A stretch of 64,000 nt of DNA from positions 80,183,959 to 80,247,958 of the forward strand of contig NC_080579.1 of assembly GCF_029962835.1 (NCBI RefSeq), in the 5' to 3' direction. This DNA is from Magnolia sinica. Lineage: Eukaryota; Streptophyta; Magnoliopsida; Magnoliales; Magnoliaceae. Below are positions 1 through 12,983 of this stretch, piece by piece; position 1 is the first letter of the stretch, and the number at the start of each line of letters is the position of its first letter. A model generated the notes under the pieces. It was not told the origin of the DNA. It ran no database searches and worked only from the letters and a program-made list of their open reading frames with translations. The translations under genes and the position numbers were made by a program.

Positions 1-667
1 TCATATCGGTGGGATTGAATTAACACCCGATGTTGCTGGACTGTTTTGGTCACTTTCGGTGGCACTGAAGGTTTCTTCGGTCTTCGGTGGGACCGAAGAT
101 GCCATTGGGTGGCACCTAATCCAACTGAAGTTGAGACAAATTTTCCATTTTAAGTTCTTGTCCTGCAATTCTTTCAACAACTTTGAACCTACTAAAGCCA
201 AAACAAAGGATATACGATTTTTGGACTTTTTATGGCTTAAAGGGATGATCTAGCTGATGATTTCTAATTTGGGTCAAGATCATATAAGGGGTATAATTAG
301 TTTTGAGGATAAGAGCACTTTTCTACCCTTTGAATATTGCTTGATTCTTCTCCTCCAGTTGTGTCTTTAATCTTCATTTTCCAAGGACTCACCGGTCTTA
401 CTTGACACAACAATTCACGTGATTGACAAACAATTGTGCAAGATGACAGCATTAACACAACTCGTCCTTTGTAGCATTAAGCTAATGAGAATGGTTGGTA
501 CTTTTTTTATCTTATATAAATGATTTATGATCTTTTTCCACTATTATGTTAAACTCATACTCCTGTAGATATACGATGTAATCGTCTTAATTCACAGGCC
601 TCCTCTCTCTTTCAAATCTTCTCAATGGCTCACCCTCTTGAATGTGATTTTGATTTCCTTCATCAGT
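1..667. other. Unassigned left edge, no gene recognised
   Basis: No coding region is supported. The first 120 bases carry short repeats of a 'cggtgggaccgaag' type in both orientations, reminiscent of the tandem motifs found inside copia LTRs elsewhere in the window. No LTR end, primer-binding site or protein match could be read, so this may be a truncated element entering from the left. Confidence 0.4.
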
Positions 668-2429
668 TGTAACGTTCTGGATTTTTGCTATTTTGAATTT
701 TCAAATACCCTTGAAAATTTCGATCACTTAAACATCGAGTTTAGCCTCGGGATTTGTTCACGTAGGGTCCAAATCTAGCCGATTTATCACTAACTAATCG
801 AGACGACTGTAACTAAATAAAGACCTGCTAAAAGCTAAGACAACCAGGGTCAGATCTTAATTAACAAACCAAATCAATCCAGTTACTCCTTTAACCTAAG
901 AACCAACGGTTTAGGATTATTATGATCGAATCATTGTTTTCACTAATTACAAATAGGACACACTATGAACTTAGCTAATCCAAACCCTAATTATTATGCA
1001 CAAGAAATCTCGACACCCAATTCATTTCAGAAATGCCCTGATTATCCAAACAAGCTCTGGACCACTCGTTAGTGGGCCAGTGAACTCAAGGCTATAAAAA
1101 TACGTTCGTCTTAGTGGGCTTGACGTCCATCGCAAGACAACGAGTTGAGATCATGACTTGAATCGCTCAACTTGGACTTGCAAGGTCGATGCATGAGTTG
1201 TGTGAATATTCTTGAAATTAACTAAGAACTTAAGTCACTTATCCGCGTTCGATCTTTACCCAAGTTGTGGCTTTCAGACCTTTAGATTACGACCAAATTT
1301 AGGACAACAATCTAAGTCAATATCTTGCACATATCTGTATAGCCGCAACCCCGATCGACCATCGAAGACTGTCTATCCATCAATTGACGCATTCAAATGG
1401 CAGGCTGATTATGTCTATGCATAGATCATCACTAGGGCTAACTTTCAACAGTGGGTGTGAGACTCGTATCCTAGCCCGTACCGTTCCGTAGGGTTTCGCG
1501 GTCCTCCCGGTCGAATTTTGGCAACCCTCGACCTGTATCCAACGTTTACACTTGAACCTGAGTCGTGTCTCATCTATTAGAGTCAGCTCGACTCGAGACT
1601 TGTATCCTTGCAATTGCGCCGTCGCCATGGTTCCGACACCGCGTCTCGCGCGCCGATGGGATACTCGAGCCTGAAGATATGGGCCAACATTCATTTCGAG
1701 AAAAATGTCATGCGTTGCGAATTCTGAGAGAATCTCTATAACCTGTCACATCAATCAATCAAGTATACATCAATCACAAGTCAAGTACACCACCATACCC
1801 CATGCCACCTCACCCCTCACAAGGCAACTCTCTCTCTCTCTCTCTCTCTCTCTCCACCCATCCCTCTTTCACCCAAATTTTAGCTAAGCCCATACTCAAA
1901 CCATTCCTTACAACATCCATTCCACTCATCCCTTATCATCCCATCACTTCTCTCTCTCCCTCATTTTTCAAACAATTTCCCAAGCAACCAAGAGATCCAT
2001 CGTCCAAGCTAGCTCCATGAGAGAGAGCTTTGTGTGGCTCACTCCCTACCACCCTATCTCCCATCTCCACCCTTGGATTGCCATCTCCACCATTGAAGGA
2101 GCACTTTTGGTGCATTGGAAGGCTAGGGAGGAAGAAGAAGGATAGGTGGGTGATTTTATGATTTGAGAGCCCACATATGATGGGACCCATCTTGATTTAT
2201 GCATTGTATTGAGGGGCCCATAGTGGCGAGGCCCCTCCGCTATTCTGTTCTTTCTCTTTGGATGTGTGTGGCCCACCCCAATGCACCCCATCATGAGGTA
2301 TGTATTATATCCATGCCATCCATATGCCGGGCCACCTTGCTGGGCTGTCCAGCAGTAGGCCTGCTGGCCTGTCCGTCTGGACAGGCTCAGATGAAGAGAA
2401 ACCACAAATATTGGCTTGATAAAAAAAAT

Positions 2430-2787
2430 TTGGTGGGTCCCACACGTATGGACCCACCTTGTACACGTATTGTAGCTAGGTCGTCCAGAGCAGCACCTGC
2501 TGCTGTTGACAACTCACGTGGACCTCACCCTGATGCATTAGATCTACATCTAAACCGTCCATCTGCGGATGGTGGGGCCTGGACGAAGGAAACACACGGA
2601 TATCATCTTTATCCAGATCTGTGGGCCACACGTGTGGCCCACCTTGTTGAGGTACTTATCCAAACCACCCGTAGAAAGCTAGGACGGTGGGTCCCTTGCA
2701 GCAAATGCTGCTGGATTGTTAAATCCACACCGTCCATCCAGACATGGGTCTGGACGGTGAACCATTTCAATACACACACACACATAA

Positions 2788-2821
<34 letters not shown>

Positions 2822-3650
2822 TAAAAAAAATGAGGCAGATTCAAATCCTTGGTGGGCCACATGTGTGGTCCTCACCCTGATGCACTTAATCTCCACCGTC
2901 CAGCAAGGACGGTGGGATCCACCATGCTGTGGTGTTTTACCTAAGCCGTACGTCTGACGGGCCCCATGATGGATGTGATGTATATCCATCCAAACCGTCC
3001 ATCTACATGTGGCCCATGCACGTGATTCATCCTCACCGTCCACTGATTGGGACGGTGGGAATCCCACCCCGATATATATGTTTTATATCCTTGCTGTCCG
3101 AGCATGGGACATGGGGCTACCTTGATGTGGCTGGTGGGCCACACGAGTGTGGACCCCACCTTAATGCTTGTGCTGTAGCTGCACCAGCCATCAGGGGACG
3201 TGGAGCCCAACAGTGTTGTATTTATTATACTTGCACCGTTCATTTGTGTGGGACCCACCTGATGTATAAACCGTCCAGCACGTGGATGGTGGGTCCCACA
3301 TTGATGTATATGTTGCATCTACGCCGTCCAGCTGGGACAGTGTTAACCCACCTAATGTATGTGTTGTATCCACCGTCCAGCTGTTGGACGGTGGTATGCA
3401 CCGTTGATGTATGTACTTCATCCACACCGCCTGAACATGATCGATGGGCCCACCTGCCGTGTTATCGCAGGGCCCACCATAATGTACATGTTTCCTTTAT
3501 GTCATCCACTTATGCGGCCCAAGGATGCCACCCTCTTGATGTATATGACGCCCATTGGTGCGGCCCATGTGTTGTGGCCCACTTGATGTATATGAGGCCC
3601 ATTGATGCGACCCACTCGATGTATATAAGGCCCATATGGTAAGGCCTCTT
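2430..3650. repeat. Degenerate ~50-bp tandem array with GGTGGG/CCCACC palindromes
   Basis: Units combine 'ccgtccagc', 'ggacggtggg', 'cccacc' and 'tgatgtatgtgttg'. Successive ccgtcca/ccgcctg starts at 3271, 3324, 3373 and 3427 give spacings of 53, 49 and 54 bases. Many units are internally palindromic (ccgtccagc...ggacggtgg). The motifs are those of the arms of the fold-back family found at 33.3, 36.3 and 48.2 kb, so the array is probably related to it. A (CA)n(AAT)n microsatellite interrupts it at about 2772-2820. Open frames of up to 237 codons in this array are artefacts of repetition. Confidence 0.7.
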
Positions 3651-3831
3651 ATGATTGTATGAGGTCCATTGAGATTGTATGTGGCCCATTATACTATGTA
3701 AGAGACCCTTGTGTGAGGCTATAGGCCCAATATATGTTTGGCCCTATGAACGCCACTCCTTAGGAGCAATGTTGGTTAAATGTCCATATTGATGGGCAAT
3801 GATGGTTAAATGTCTATATTGTGGCCTTGTC

Positions 3832-3945
3832 TTAGGCCGATTCTGATTGTCGAGGCCGATTATCGAGGTCGATTTCGATTCTCGAGGCCGATTCCGATTA
3901 TCGAGGTCAATTTTGATTGTCTAGGCCAATTATCGATGTCGATTA
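3832..3945. repeat. Short tandem array of 'cgaggccgatt' units
   Basis: Variants of 'gattatcgaggtcgattt' and 'ctcgaggccgattccg' recur with a unit of about 18-21 bases for just over 100 bases inside the putative LTR. The copies are diverged. Confidence 0.6.
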
Positions 3946-5503
3946 TGAGTATGTGAAAGCATAGCATCATGATACATGCCCATGCGCATCATCTGCATGT
4001 TTGTTATGAGATGTGGTTGACCATTGCATATGTCATTGGGCATGTTGTTATGAGACTCCCTGATAGGCGAAGATTGTCTCACATGAGCACATGGTATGCA
4101 TAGGATTGATGCATGACTAGATTGTATGACTTATGCTTCTTACATTGTGTATTGTGATTACTGTATGCCCTAGTGACATCAGGGTCGTAGCCTCCACAGG
4201 CATATCATGGATGACCAGATGAGACACTGAAAATCTATTACTAGCATCGAGCTGCCATAGATGTCCCTGGGTGAAAATTCCTAAACCCTCTTGGTACTAG
4301 AGGACGCCCCAACGTCTAGACCGAGTGGATATATATGAGCGCATGAGGGCCGTATACTAGTAGGCCGGGTCTCCTACTGTGTCGTAGTCGGTTGGAAGGG
4401 AGTGTGGCCTTACCCGCTTGAGGGAGTAGGCATAGCTAGGTTGAGTCTGACCAGCTCGTAAATGAGTTCACTATCGATGAGCCGGGCCAGCATTGGTAGG
4501 CGAATAGTGAGGTCTCTTCCACTTACCCAGTTGTATTGTGTGCTTGGTGGGGTGGCAAGCTGGTATGAAGTGTACTAGACCCCGGTGACGATCCCGGAGA
4601 TGTACAATACTGATATATAGACTTATTGAGCAGGAGTTGCATACTCATTTATTCATTCATTCACTATCCACTCGGGCTGGTGCTGCGCAACTATTTGTCA
4701 CGTGTACCTTCGCAATGGCTAGAATTTCGGTTGGGACGCGCGACTAACTTGAGATTAGGAGTCTACCACATTGAATTTGACTATCCAAATTTAGATATGA
4801 GACTAGTTTGGATAGAAGTCCCCTGTGATGGACCCCATAGCCTGCGATACTACGTACTATCATCCCGACTTCACACTCCTACATGATCATTCGCACTGCA
4901 TATTGCATTGCATCCTCGGTATTTGATACTTGACTCTTTATGACTACTCATTTGCATAGCTAATTTGTATTGCGTACTCTAATATTGATGACTTATGGAC
5001 TTGTCAGTATTCCGCTTACTCTGATATCGTATGATTCATGATCTTACCAGTATTTTCAATATTGTATGATTATGGCATCGTATTAAATACTTGGCACTTA
5101 CCTTATGTACACACTTATACCACCCTTTAAGCTTGCTAGAAGCTTATGCACGATAGATGAGTACTGGTGATGTTGGGTTGCAGCAGCGTGGAGCTTGGAG
5201 CATGTAGCTGACTTCTGGAGCTTTGATTTTGACATATATATTTCCCTTTCAGCATTGTATTCAAATATTTATATTAGTGGATATATGATGATGATGTTAT
5301 TTTTTTTTTATGATTTGGATAAACTTGTGGTTATGTTTCTTACGAGATAAATGTACGTTGAAAAATCCTCCTTGTAGGATCCCAGGATCGGAACCTGGCA
5401 TATGGGCGCTTGGAGCTGAGAATGGGGTACTACGGAAGCTGTCGGCACTGGATTCGACGATCGGGATTCCTGTGAATCCAATTTCTGGGTTTGGGGTATG
5501 ACA

Positions 5504-7879
5504 GTGGGTGTCAACTCCTATGCCCTGTAGTGGCCCCCCAAGGATAGAAACACACTCTCCTAGGGCTAATATAGTAAAAACCCAGCCCTTAGGGCCATTT
5601 TTACTAATTCCGGCACTATATAAGGCCCTTGTTTGGGCACCCCCTCCCTCCATATGAATTTTATACCTTAGAGCAAGAGAAAAAGGGAGAAAGGGAGAAG
5701 AGAAAGAGGAGAAAGGAGAAGAGAGAGAGAGAGAGAGAGAGCGAGCTTGAGGTATGAATGTTGGTGCACATCCACCATCTTATCCTCTCTAGTCGCCTCG
5801 CCATAATCGGAGCCATCGTTGGAGCTTTCCCGGTAATGATTGGGGGTAAGTGTTGAATTCCACTTGTAATCTAGGGTTCAATAGTTGTTTATCCATAATC
5901 TCATAAGCTTGTATGCTTGTTTACGCCTTTCGATAATCTTTTCCTAACACCATTACCCTACAAGCACCATGAGCCAAGCAAATCATCACAAGGTGCGGAC
6001 CATTATTCATACGTTATTTTTTATCGACCCTTGAGGGTCTCAGTTAATGATTTGTTGATGTAAATGACTTGGTTTATATTAATATATTCACATTTAGACT
6101 TGACTTCAACATATGTTATAAGATGTTAATAGATGCTCACATGTTTGATGAATTGTCTAAGTGCTTGAGTTGTGTTGTTGTTGCTCACATGTTTGATGAA
6201 ATGCCTAAGTGTTTGAATTCATTATCTCATTGGTGTTCACATGTTTGATGAAATACTTAAGTGAACGTATTGCTCTATTGATGCTCGCATGTTCGATGAA
6301 ATGCCTAAGTAGTGTCATTAAACCTATGCTATGATGGAATGACGTATTACTAAGTCCATAGTGATATTTAGGATTACTATAATGTTGGGTCAGTTGGTAA
6401 ATTGCCCAAATCAAGGAGTGACCCAAGTTAGGTAGGCCACCCTAGGCTTGTTCAATCGACCGGGGTCGAACACGGACGACCGAGAGTAGCTGGACTACAC
6501 AGGATGCTTGCGCCCAATGCCAGCTGCGTTCGGGTTCTCCTAGGTCAATCAAATTAGTCCACTAGCCGACTAATTATGTATGTTCATAATGTATAATATG
6601 ACCAAATTGAATCTAGAATACCTCGTTCATAATGGATGAGTCCATTCATAATCGTTAGTGCGATACGATCCCACTAAGACTCATGAGTCGGACATGGTGG
6701 TATGGGACACCGTGTCCGAGTTGTCGGCCTATGTTAGGTTGACGAGCCTCCCCATAGTGACTAGTGAGCACTGATGTAGGTGATAAATCATTGTTCGAAT
6801 AGCCCCCATCAAATTACTCGACCGATGGTTCCGTGCTAGAGTACCGTTCGAACAATCTGAGCATGGATGAATTGGGTAACGAGTCATTTCCTTATGGTGA
6901 TTTGGTTTTATGTGATAAGCTCGTACCTCGGAATTGAGTAATCATACTCGGTTTGGCTGACGACCCATACTAGATTGATCCTCATACATTTAAGTATCAT
7001 GTCGTACCTTTGGAATCATTGATTTGTGAGATAAATAGGTGACACCTAAATTTGGATCAAGGGACACTGGTGAGGAGCCACTACGTGGCGCAACGAGACA
7101 CGTGATCCGGATAAGGACTAGTGATATGACATCGGTAACCTAGCTTCGCCAATATGATGGATGAATAGAACTTAATAATTACTGGGCCAACATAAACATT
7201 TATCGCATTAATTTAGGCTGTGGCCACTTAGGTGTTGTAGTCGCGTAATGAGGGAGCGTTGGCATTTGCGAAATAGGCATTGAAGTCGCGTGTGAGGGAG
7301 TGTTAGATTGTAAGGTGCATGCATCATTTCATTATCTCATATATGCATTTAACAAGAATATTTAGGAAATGCTTAATTGGTTGTTTATCATTAACTGCAT
7401 TGATTGTGTTGATAGTATGTGTAACTTAGGACTAATGGAACCACTAAGTTAGTTACTCACTCCCACCTGGGACGGTGTTTTAAAACACCAACTAGGCGTC
7501 GTTGTTGTTGCAGGTGCTATCGAGGTCTCCTGTGGGTAGGCTTAGATCGGCTTGTACCACTGCCATTATGTTTTAGAGGATTGGGTGAAAACTGGAAACT
7601 TTATACTTTAATCGTCTTGGGTATGTATATTGTAGCTTGTATAATCCTCATTTGGGCGGACACCACTTTTCAATTATATTTTGACTGTTTGCCCTACATT
7701 TATTAAAAAAAATTATCTCTACCTTGCTTTGGTTCCGCTAAGTTGAATTACACAGCGCTGATTATTCATGTGCGGACTTAACTTGAATTAAAATAAAGAT
7801 GCATATATTTTATTAAGTTAACACTTAGGAACTCAGAACCGAAGTCTATGTACTCGAGTGCCGATTTTCGGGGTGTTTC
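5504..7879 (+). mobile_element. Gypsy-type LTR fragment (3' part), same family as 20531-28816
   Basis: A LTR-style promoter lies near 5616-5628 (ctatataaggccc) and is followed by a purine-rich GA tract (about 5660-5745). The order and sequence match the reverse complement of the split LTR at 20531-21608 plus 26791-28816: the same 'actcatgagtcggacatgg' and 'gtgtcc' block (near 6680-6720), then 'gacgagcctccccatagtga' (near 6740-6760). It ends in 'ttcggggtgtttca' at 7879, the counterpart of the LTR end at 20531. The first ~1 kb of the LTR is missing because it abuts 668-5503. No protein-coding content. Confidence 0.6.
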
Positions 7880-9760
7880 ATCAATGAGTTATATAAGAGG
7901 TTCATCATGGTGATCCGTAATGAATACAGGCTCGATTGTAGGATTCATACTAACGTGGTCCAGAATAATTACGACCGAAGTTAGTCCTTTCTTCCTCAAA
8001 TGCAAAATCCCTAATGTTTGTACTACCACTATTTTCAGTATCCTCAATGAATCTGACATTCCAGTATCAATAATCCTAATGAAGTGGGAAGGGTAGTAGA
8101 TCGATAATATTTTGACTTTTCCAAGTATCCTATAAAGAGAATTTATGGTTATGTGATCAAGTTTTCTTTCCAGCGGGTTATACATCCTCAAACATGTAAA
8201 TATCGGAGACTTAGTTTTCTCTCATCCCACAACTCAAATGGGTTTTACTTACAGCCTTGCTGAGAACCTTGTTAAGGATACAAACTACAGTTTTGATTGC
8301 ATCACCCCAACAGATTCTGACAATGTCGAATTGCTTATCATGCTACGCACTATATTCATAAGGGTGTGATTGTGTCTTTCAGCCACACCATTATACTCTG
8401 GGGTCCTAGACATGGTGTGCTGAGCGTCAATGCTACGATTTTGTAGTTATTTAGCAAAGGGCCTTGGATTGCAACCTGATTCGTCATATCTGCGATAGTA
8501 TTCACCACTTATCGAGTTGATTTTCAACTTTAGCTTTATAGATTTTAAAAGCATTCAAGACATCTGATTTTTCACTGATAAGATAAAGGTAACCAAAATG
8601 AGAGTAGTCATCTATAAAGGTGATAAAATATTTGTGTCCACTCGAAGATGTTGTAGGGAATGACCCACAAAGGTCTATGTGTATCACCTCCAAGAGTCCT
8701 GCACTCCTTGTTGCACTATTTTTTTATTCTTATTTATTTACCCTTAATGCAATCAATACACATTTTATAGTTGGAGAAGTCTAGAGAATTAAGAATCACT
8801 TCTTGTACCAGGCAATGATGAATCCTTTCTCGCACTAGGCTATCCAATCTCTCACGAGAGATATGGCATAATCACCTATGTCACAACATGAAAGAATTTT
8901 CATACTCTAGTCTTCGTTTGGATCCTACTTTATTCCTATACAGAGCATTTACATTGTAGACGTGTGAGGCATTCAAGTCTAGTTGGTATGGGGTGTTTAC
9001 CATAGAGTCAGTGCCGATATTAATTGTATCAAAGTAAATACTCAATATTTTATTATCAAATTTAAACGAATAACTCAATTTATCTAAATGAAAAATAGAG
9101 ATCAAATTACCCCTTATAGAATGCACATAAAATGTATCTACTAGATCTAATGAATGACCTAACCTCAACCTAAGCCTACAGACTCTAATTGCCTCAATGT
9201 CAATTTTCACATCGTTGCTTACGTATATTGAGCGTTCTGCATCAGTTGGTGGCCTGCTCTATAACAAGTCTTGCATAGAAGTACAATGTGAATAGTTGTT
9301 TATAAATCTATCCACCAAGAATCTTGCGACACATCAATTAGATTGGATTCAAAACAGACCAGAATTGAATTATTACCATTTCTTATGAGTCATTGCTTGT
9401 ACTTTATACAGTATTTCTTATGATGACTCGACTTCATGCAAAAGAACCAGTTATACTTTTTAGCCTGCTTATGTTTTAATCTGTTTTCAGGGTAATTACC
9501 AGCCGGAGAACCTAAAAGACCTGAGGATCTCTTATCGGAACTATGTTTCCTTTTTTTTTATTTCCATTATGTCCACGTCAATGTCCTGAGATTACAATAT
9601 TGACATTCTGTACAGTTTTAGATGATTTTAGATGTTCAAGTTTTTCCAAAGCAAGGTCCAACTATAAGTGTCTCAGGACTATCTCTATGGACTCTTTCTG
9701 TTGAACATAGTTTGACCCAGTTAAGGAAATAACATAATTTGAGTTGGAATTGTAACTGAT
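7880..9760 (-). pseudogene. Decayed copia gag-pol relic (integrase to zinc knuckle)
   Basis: Reading leftward on the minus strand, a copia polyprotein can be followed in broken frames. A zinc-knuckle-like segment lies near 9395-9460. Near 9290-9330 a protease-like WWID motif is visible. The GAG pre-integrase part spans about 8881-9210 (RGNLISIFHL). The start of the integrase core is at 8502-8693 (HIDLCGSF, then FITFIDDYSHFGYLYL). The post-integrase segment with YNPLERKLD is at 7889-8191. Reverse transcriptase and RNase H are absent because the relic is cut at 7879 by the gypsy LTR fragment. Numerous stops and frameshifts make it non-functional. It belongs with the PBS and LTR at 12072-12540. 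Confidence 0.8.
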
Positions 9761-12071
9761 TAAAATATTATCACATTAACAAATCGTTCACATAAAATAA
9801 TTCATGAACAAAAGTAAATATCAGACAAATTTTATTATAAGTTCAATTGATTGGGGCCTTCAATCAAACTCCATAGGATAAAGATGGGCCCAACCAATCA
9901 ATCCTGGTGAGAATCGGTCACATCATCATTACTTAGGATACTCTTTCCATGGGAGGCAATAATAACTTGCAAGTGACTCTCCTGAACATGAAGCCAACTG
10001 ATCACAATCATGTAAATTTAGGATACTCAACACCTGCGAGTGAGATGAGTGTCTATGCCTTATATCACCAGCACCGTTTACTTCATACCGTCCAAGGCCT
10101 TGTCAAATGGTGATCGTCTATGTTTTCGTCATTGTCTGCATTAAACATAAATGTAACTTTATGTAATCCTTTAACTTTATCACAATATTACAAGCCCCAA
10201 TTCATGAAATTTTTTTACTGATTGAGGTTACTATGGTGGCTAACACAGCCAGATCTAATCTCATGAATTTGGATTAAGATTACGATTTTAATCCCGCACT
10301 CAACAGATTATCAATCAAATGGTTCAATTTGGCCTAGTAAGCAGTTGACATTGAATATTGAAATACAGGAAATACATAAGGCGAAACAAACGGCAGGGTT
10401 TCATTAGACATTTCAATAGTTCGTGTTAGTTCCTAAAGATAGGTAATGAGTCCACAACTGAGCCGAATCGAGACTCTATATGATATGAACATCATCAATG
10501 AATATTTCAATTTTGACCATTTAATATTCACAAGATAGACTATCAAATCCTTTCATTAGAGTTCATAAAATGGACAATTCATGTTCAATACTCAAGGTCC
10601 ATATCATGGAATTTTAGACACTTAACTGTCTTCCTAATGAACAGTCCAAATTATATGCTCATTATAAATTGAATAGACATCTAAATATAAAATAAATACC
10701 TATGAACACAACAAAAGGGAAGCCTTAAGTAAATGTCCAAAATAGGGCTCCATGATGGGCATCAAAGCAGCCCCAAAGATTAGGCTTGGATTAATTTAGG
10801 GCAAGGGTCTAAGATATGGCTGAAAAAGGTCAGCTTATGGGCCTAAATTGGAAATCTTAAGAAGTGTGAATTCAGTCCACTGACTTGCCTAGAGAAATTG
10901 GCTACAACCCATGTACATTGAACTCAAGCCTAATAAAATCCCAACCCAAGTTGGCCCATGACAAAGAAAGGGTCGGAACCAGGACAAAAACAGGACCTAA
11001 AATACTTCAAACAATAGGCTCGAATTAGGTCTCGAACATATGGCCCAATCATGTGGCTCACCATGTAATGACTACAAGCTAAAGCCCATTGGAACTCTGA
11101 CCTATAGAGATGTGCCAATAAGAATGGTTGTCAACCATTCGATTGGTCTGAAGATAGCCCACAAATAGAATGAAATGGGCTAGTAGATTAGCTAGACAGC
11201 CGGGGGGGGGGGGGGGGGGGGCCTTAAGGGCTCATTTTCAAGTAGAACCAACAAATAAAAAAGTAGACAGGGGAAAAACCCTAACCCTAAAGTAGCCTCA
11301 ACCTCATCCCCTATCGTTCCTTTGAAAATTGGCCACCGCCACGATTTCCAGATGAAAAGTTGTACTCAATGATGATTGTAACCCTCTTGACCACGTCAGA
11401 AACAATGGCATATGATTCAATAGCTAGAGAGGAGACCAACAATCGTATGCCGGAATGCAATAGTCTAGCCAGGATGCTTCTGCAAGTGGCCAACGTGCGT
11501 AGGAATCCACGATAGCAGCAAAACGAGGGTTCGAAGTCCATATCCTCCATTGGATGTCGCTCACTACCACCATCAATGACCACCACTATCTTCTTAAGTA
11601 AAGGAAAGGATTTTCGAACATGAACGACAAGTAAACCCTATGTCGTTGTCTACAATGGCTGCCAATTTTCAACGACCAAAGAAATAGAGGACTGCATAAC
11701 TGCCCATTTCAAACATGATAGCTATTGGACAACGACTGCGGGTGTGAAATTAAATGTCGTCCATGCTCACCAAATCGAACAATCGTAAGTAAGGTTTTTT
11801 TTAAAAAAATGCTTGACCAACAATGACGTTGACAGTGATGAACGGATGTGGCTAGAAACCACCCTCAAAGGGTTTGGAAAATCCCAATCTAGATCTTATA
11901 AACAACCCAAAGATTGAACTATATAAAAATGTCATCAAAATCCACTGCTTAATGAATGGTGTGCCTAACATCCCAGATCTGGTCTTGAAGGTTTATTGAT
12001 GAATCATTCAGATCTAGTCCTGATAGGGTCATAAACGATTCTTTGAAAGATCCGCCATAACTGATGCATAG
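9761..12071. other. Non-coding stretch, probably leader/insert of the copia relic
   Basis: No gene is recognised. The stretch lies between the gag remnant (about 9.76 kb) and the primer-binding site of the same minus-strand relic, but it is longer than a normal copia leader, so it probably contains further insertions. It holds a 20-G homopolymer at 11202-11221. Open frames at 10930-11118 and 11311-11586 show no recognisable domain. Confidence 0.5.
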
Positions 12072-12540
12072 TAGGCTCTGATACCAGCTATAAACTGTAA
12101 TGCAGAATTGCAAAGGACCGAGCTATGCATCGTATGGAGATAAATGAAGATGTATGAAAGGTATACTTGATTGAGAAGCCATAGCCATAGGAGATGGCCG
12201 GAATCTTCCTCACCTTACACCCTTAAAGAAGCACTATGATGGGATGAAAAGCTTCAGTCGTATGTAAGCATGGGGATCCAACCCTATTTATATAGCTTAA
12301 AGGGTTAAGGAGTTTGGAACCCATCGAAACTCCTCTCCCTAAGGTTCCACACGAATTTGTTAATCGTAGTCCAACTAGAACACTATCCATGTGACACAAT
12401 TGTAATGCACCACCCCTTACACGATTTTAGATGAATCACAACTGAGTGGGTCCACTGGTACTCCTGATCACACCAACCAACCCTTAGGGTAATCCAGATT
12501 GTTGATCAATAAGGCCCACCTTATAGAATTTTTACACTGG
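12072..12540 (-). mobile_element. Primer-binding site and 5' LTR of the copia relic
   Basis: The plus strand at about 12072-12084 reads ggctctgatacca, the reverse complement of TGGTATCAGAGCC, the initiator-tRNA-Met primer-binding site typical of plant copia elements. To its right an LTR appears to start with 'tgtaatgcag' at about 12095. A TATA-like box on the minus strand lies near 12282-12295 (cctatttatatagc on plus). The outer LTR end is not clear and is set approximately. The 3' LTR is missing. Confidence 0.5.
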
Positions 12541-12983
12541 GCATAAAACTTTGATATGTGGACCATGTCCATCGACTATCTCCTTCCTAATGATAATGGG
12601 ACTCTTGGATTTTATTATGATAAAGATATACAACAAATGCTTAAATTGAAGTTAATAACATTAGATGTCTATTTCATTGTTAGAGATGGTATTAATCTTT
12701 GTGGATCTGACTTAGATTACTACAAGGTGTATTTTTTTAATTGTAGCTCCTACATTTTGAGTTGAACCATATGTGAAACATATTGTTGCTTTTGATTTAT
12801 AAGATAACTATAACAAAAAATAAAAATAAAAATAATTAGTTATCTCTGATAATTCTACTAGTTCTAGTACTAACGATATCATAAATCAAAGAATGATAAC
12901 CTTTTTTGGAAAAAAATTATCACTTGTGTCGCCCAAGACTTGCACTTTTTACAAGTCATTGGGCAAATTTGTAGCTTGTGGCT
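12541..12983. other. Short unassigned interval
   Basis: AT-rich sequence between the relic LTR and the intact-ended copia element. A 69-codon open frame at 12556-12765 has no recognisable domain. Its last bases (tggct, 12979-12983) form the left target duplication of the next element. Confidence 0.5.

Larger units (their letters stand above)
668..5503 (+). mobile_element. Putative long gypsy-type LTR (solo or fragment)
   Basis: The stretch opens with TGTAACGTTCTGG and closes with GGGGTATGACA, the imperfect TG...CA form usual for plant Ty3/gypsy LTRs with very long LTRs (Tekay/Del type, from family knowledge). No gag or pol is present inside. It holds a CT microsatellite near 1827-1854, a degenerate tandem array at about 2430-3650 and a shorter array at about 3832-3945. 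The flanking pentamers (tcagt / gtggg) do not match, so it is not a clean solo LTR with target duplication. It could be a fragment, or two LTR pieces that happen to abut. The boundaries are inference from the terminal motifs alone. Confidence 0.45.

Noticed and set aside
2929-3642. 237-codon open frame on the plus strand
   Set aside because: It runs through the degenerate tandem array; the frame is open because the repeat lacks stops, and the translation is a repeat of one short pattern with no domain.
668-5503. Calling this a definite solo LTR with target duplication
   Set aside because: Terminal motifs fit but flanking pentamers (tcagt and gtggg) do not match, so it is reported only as a putative LTR.
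5297-5653. 118-codon minus-strand frame
   Set aside because: Spans the junction of two LTR fragments and reads antisense through an LTR promoter.
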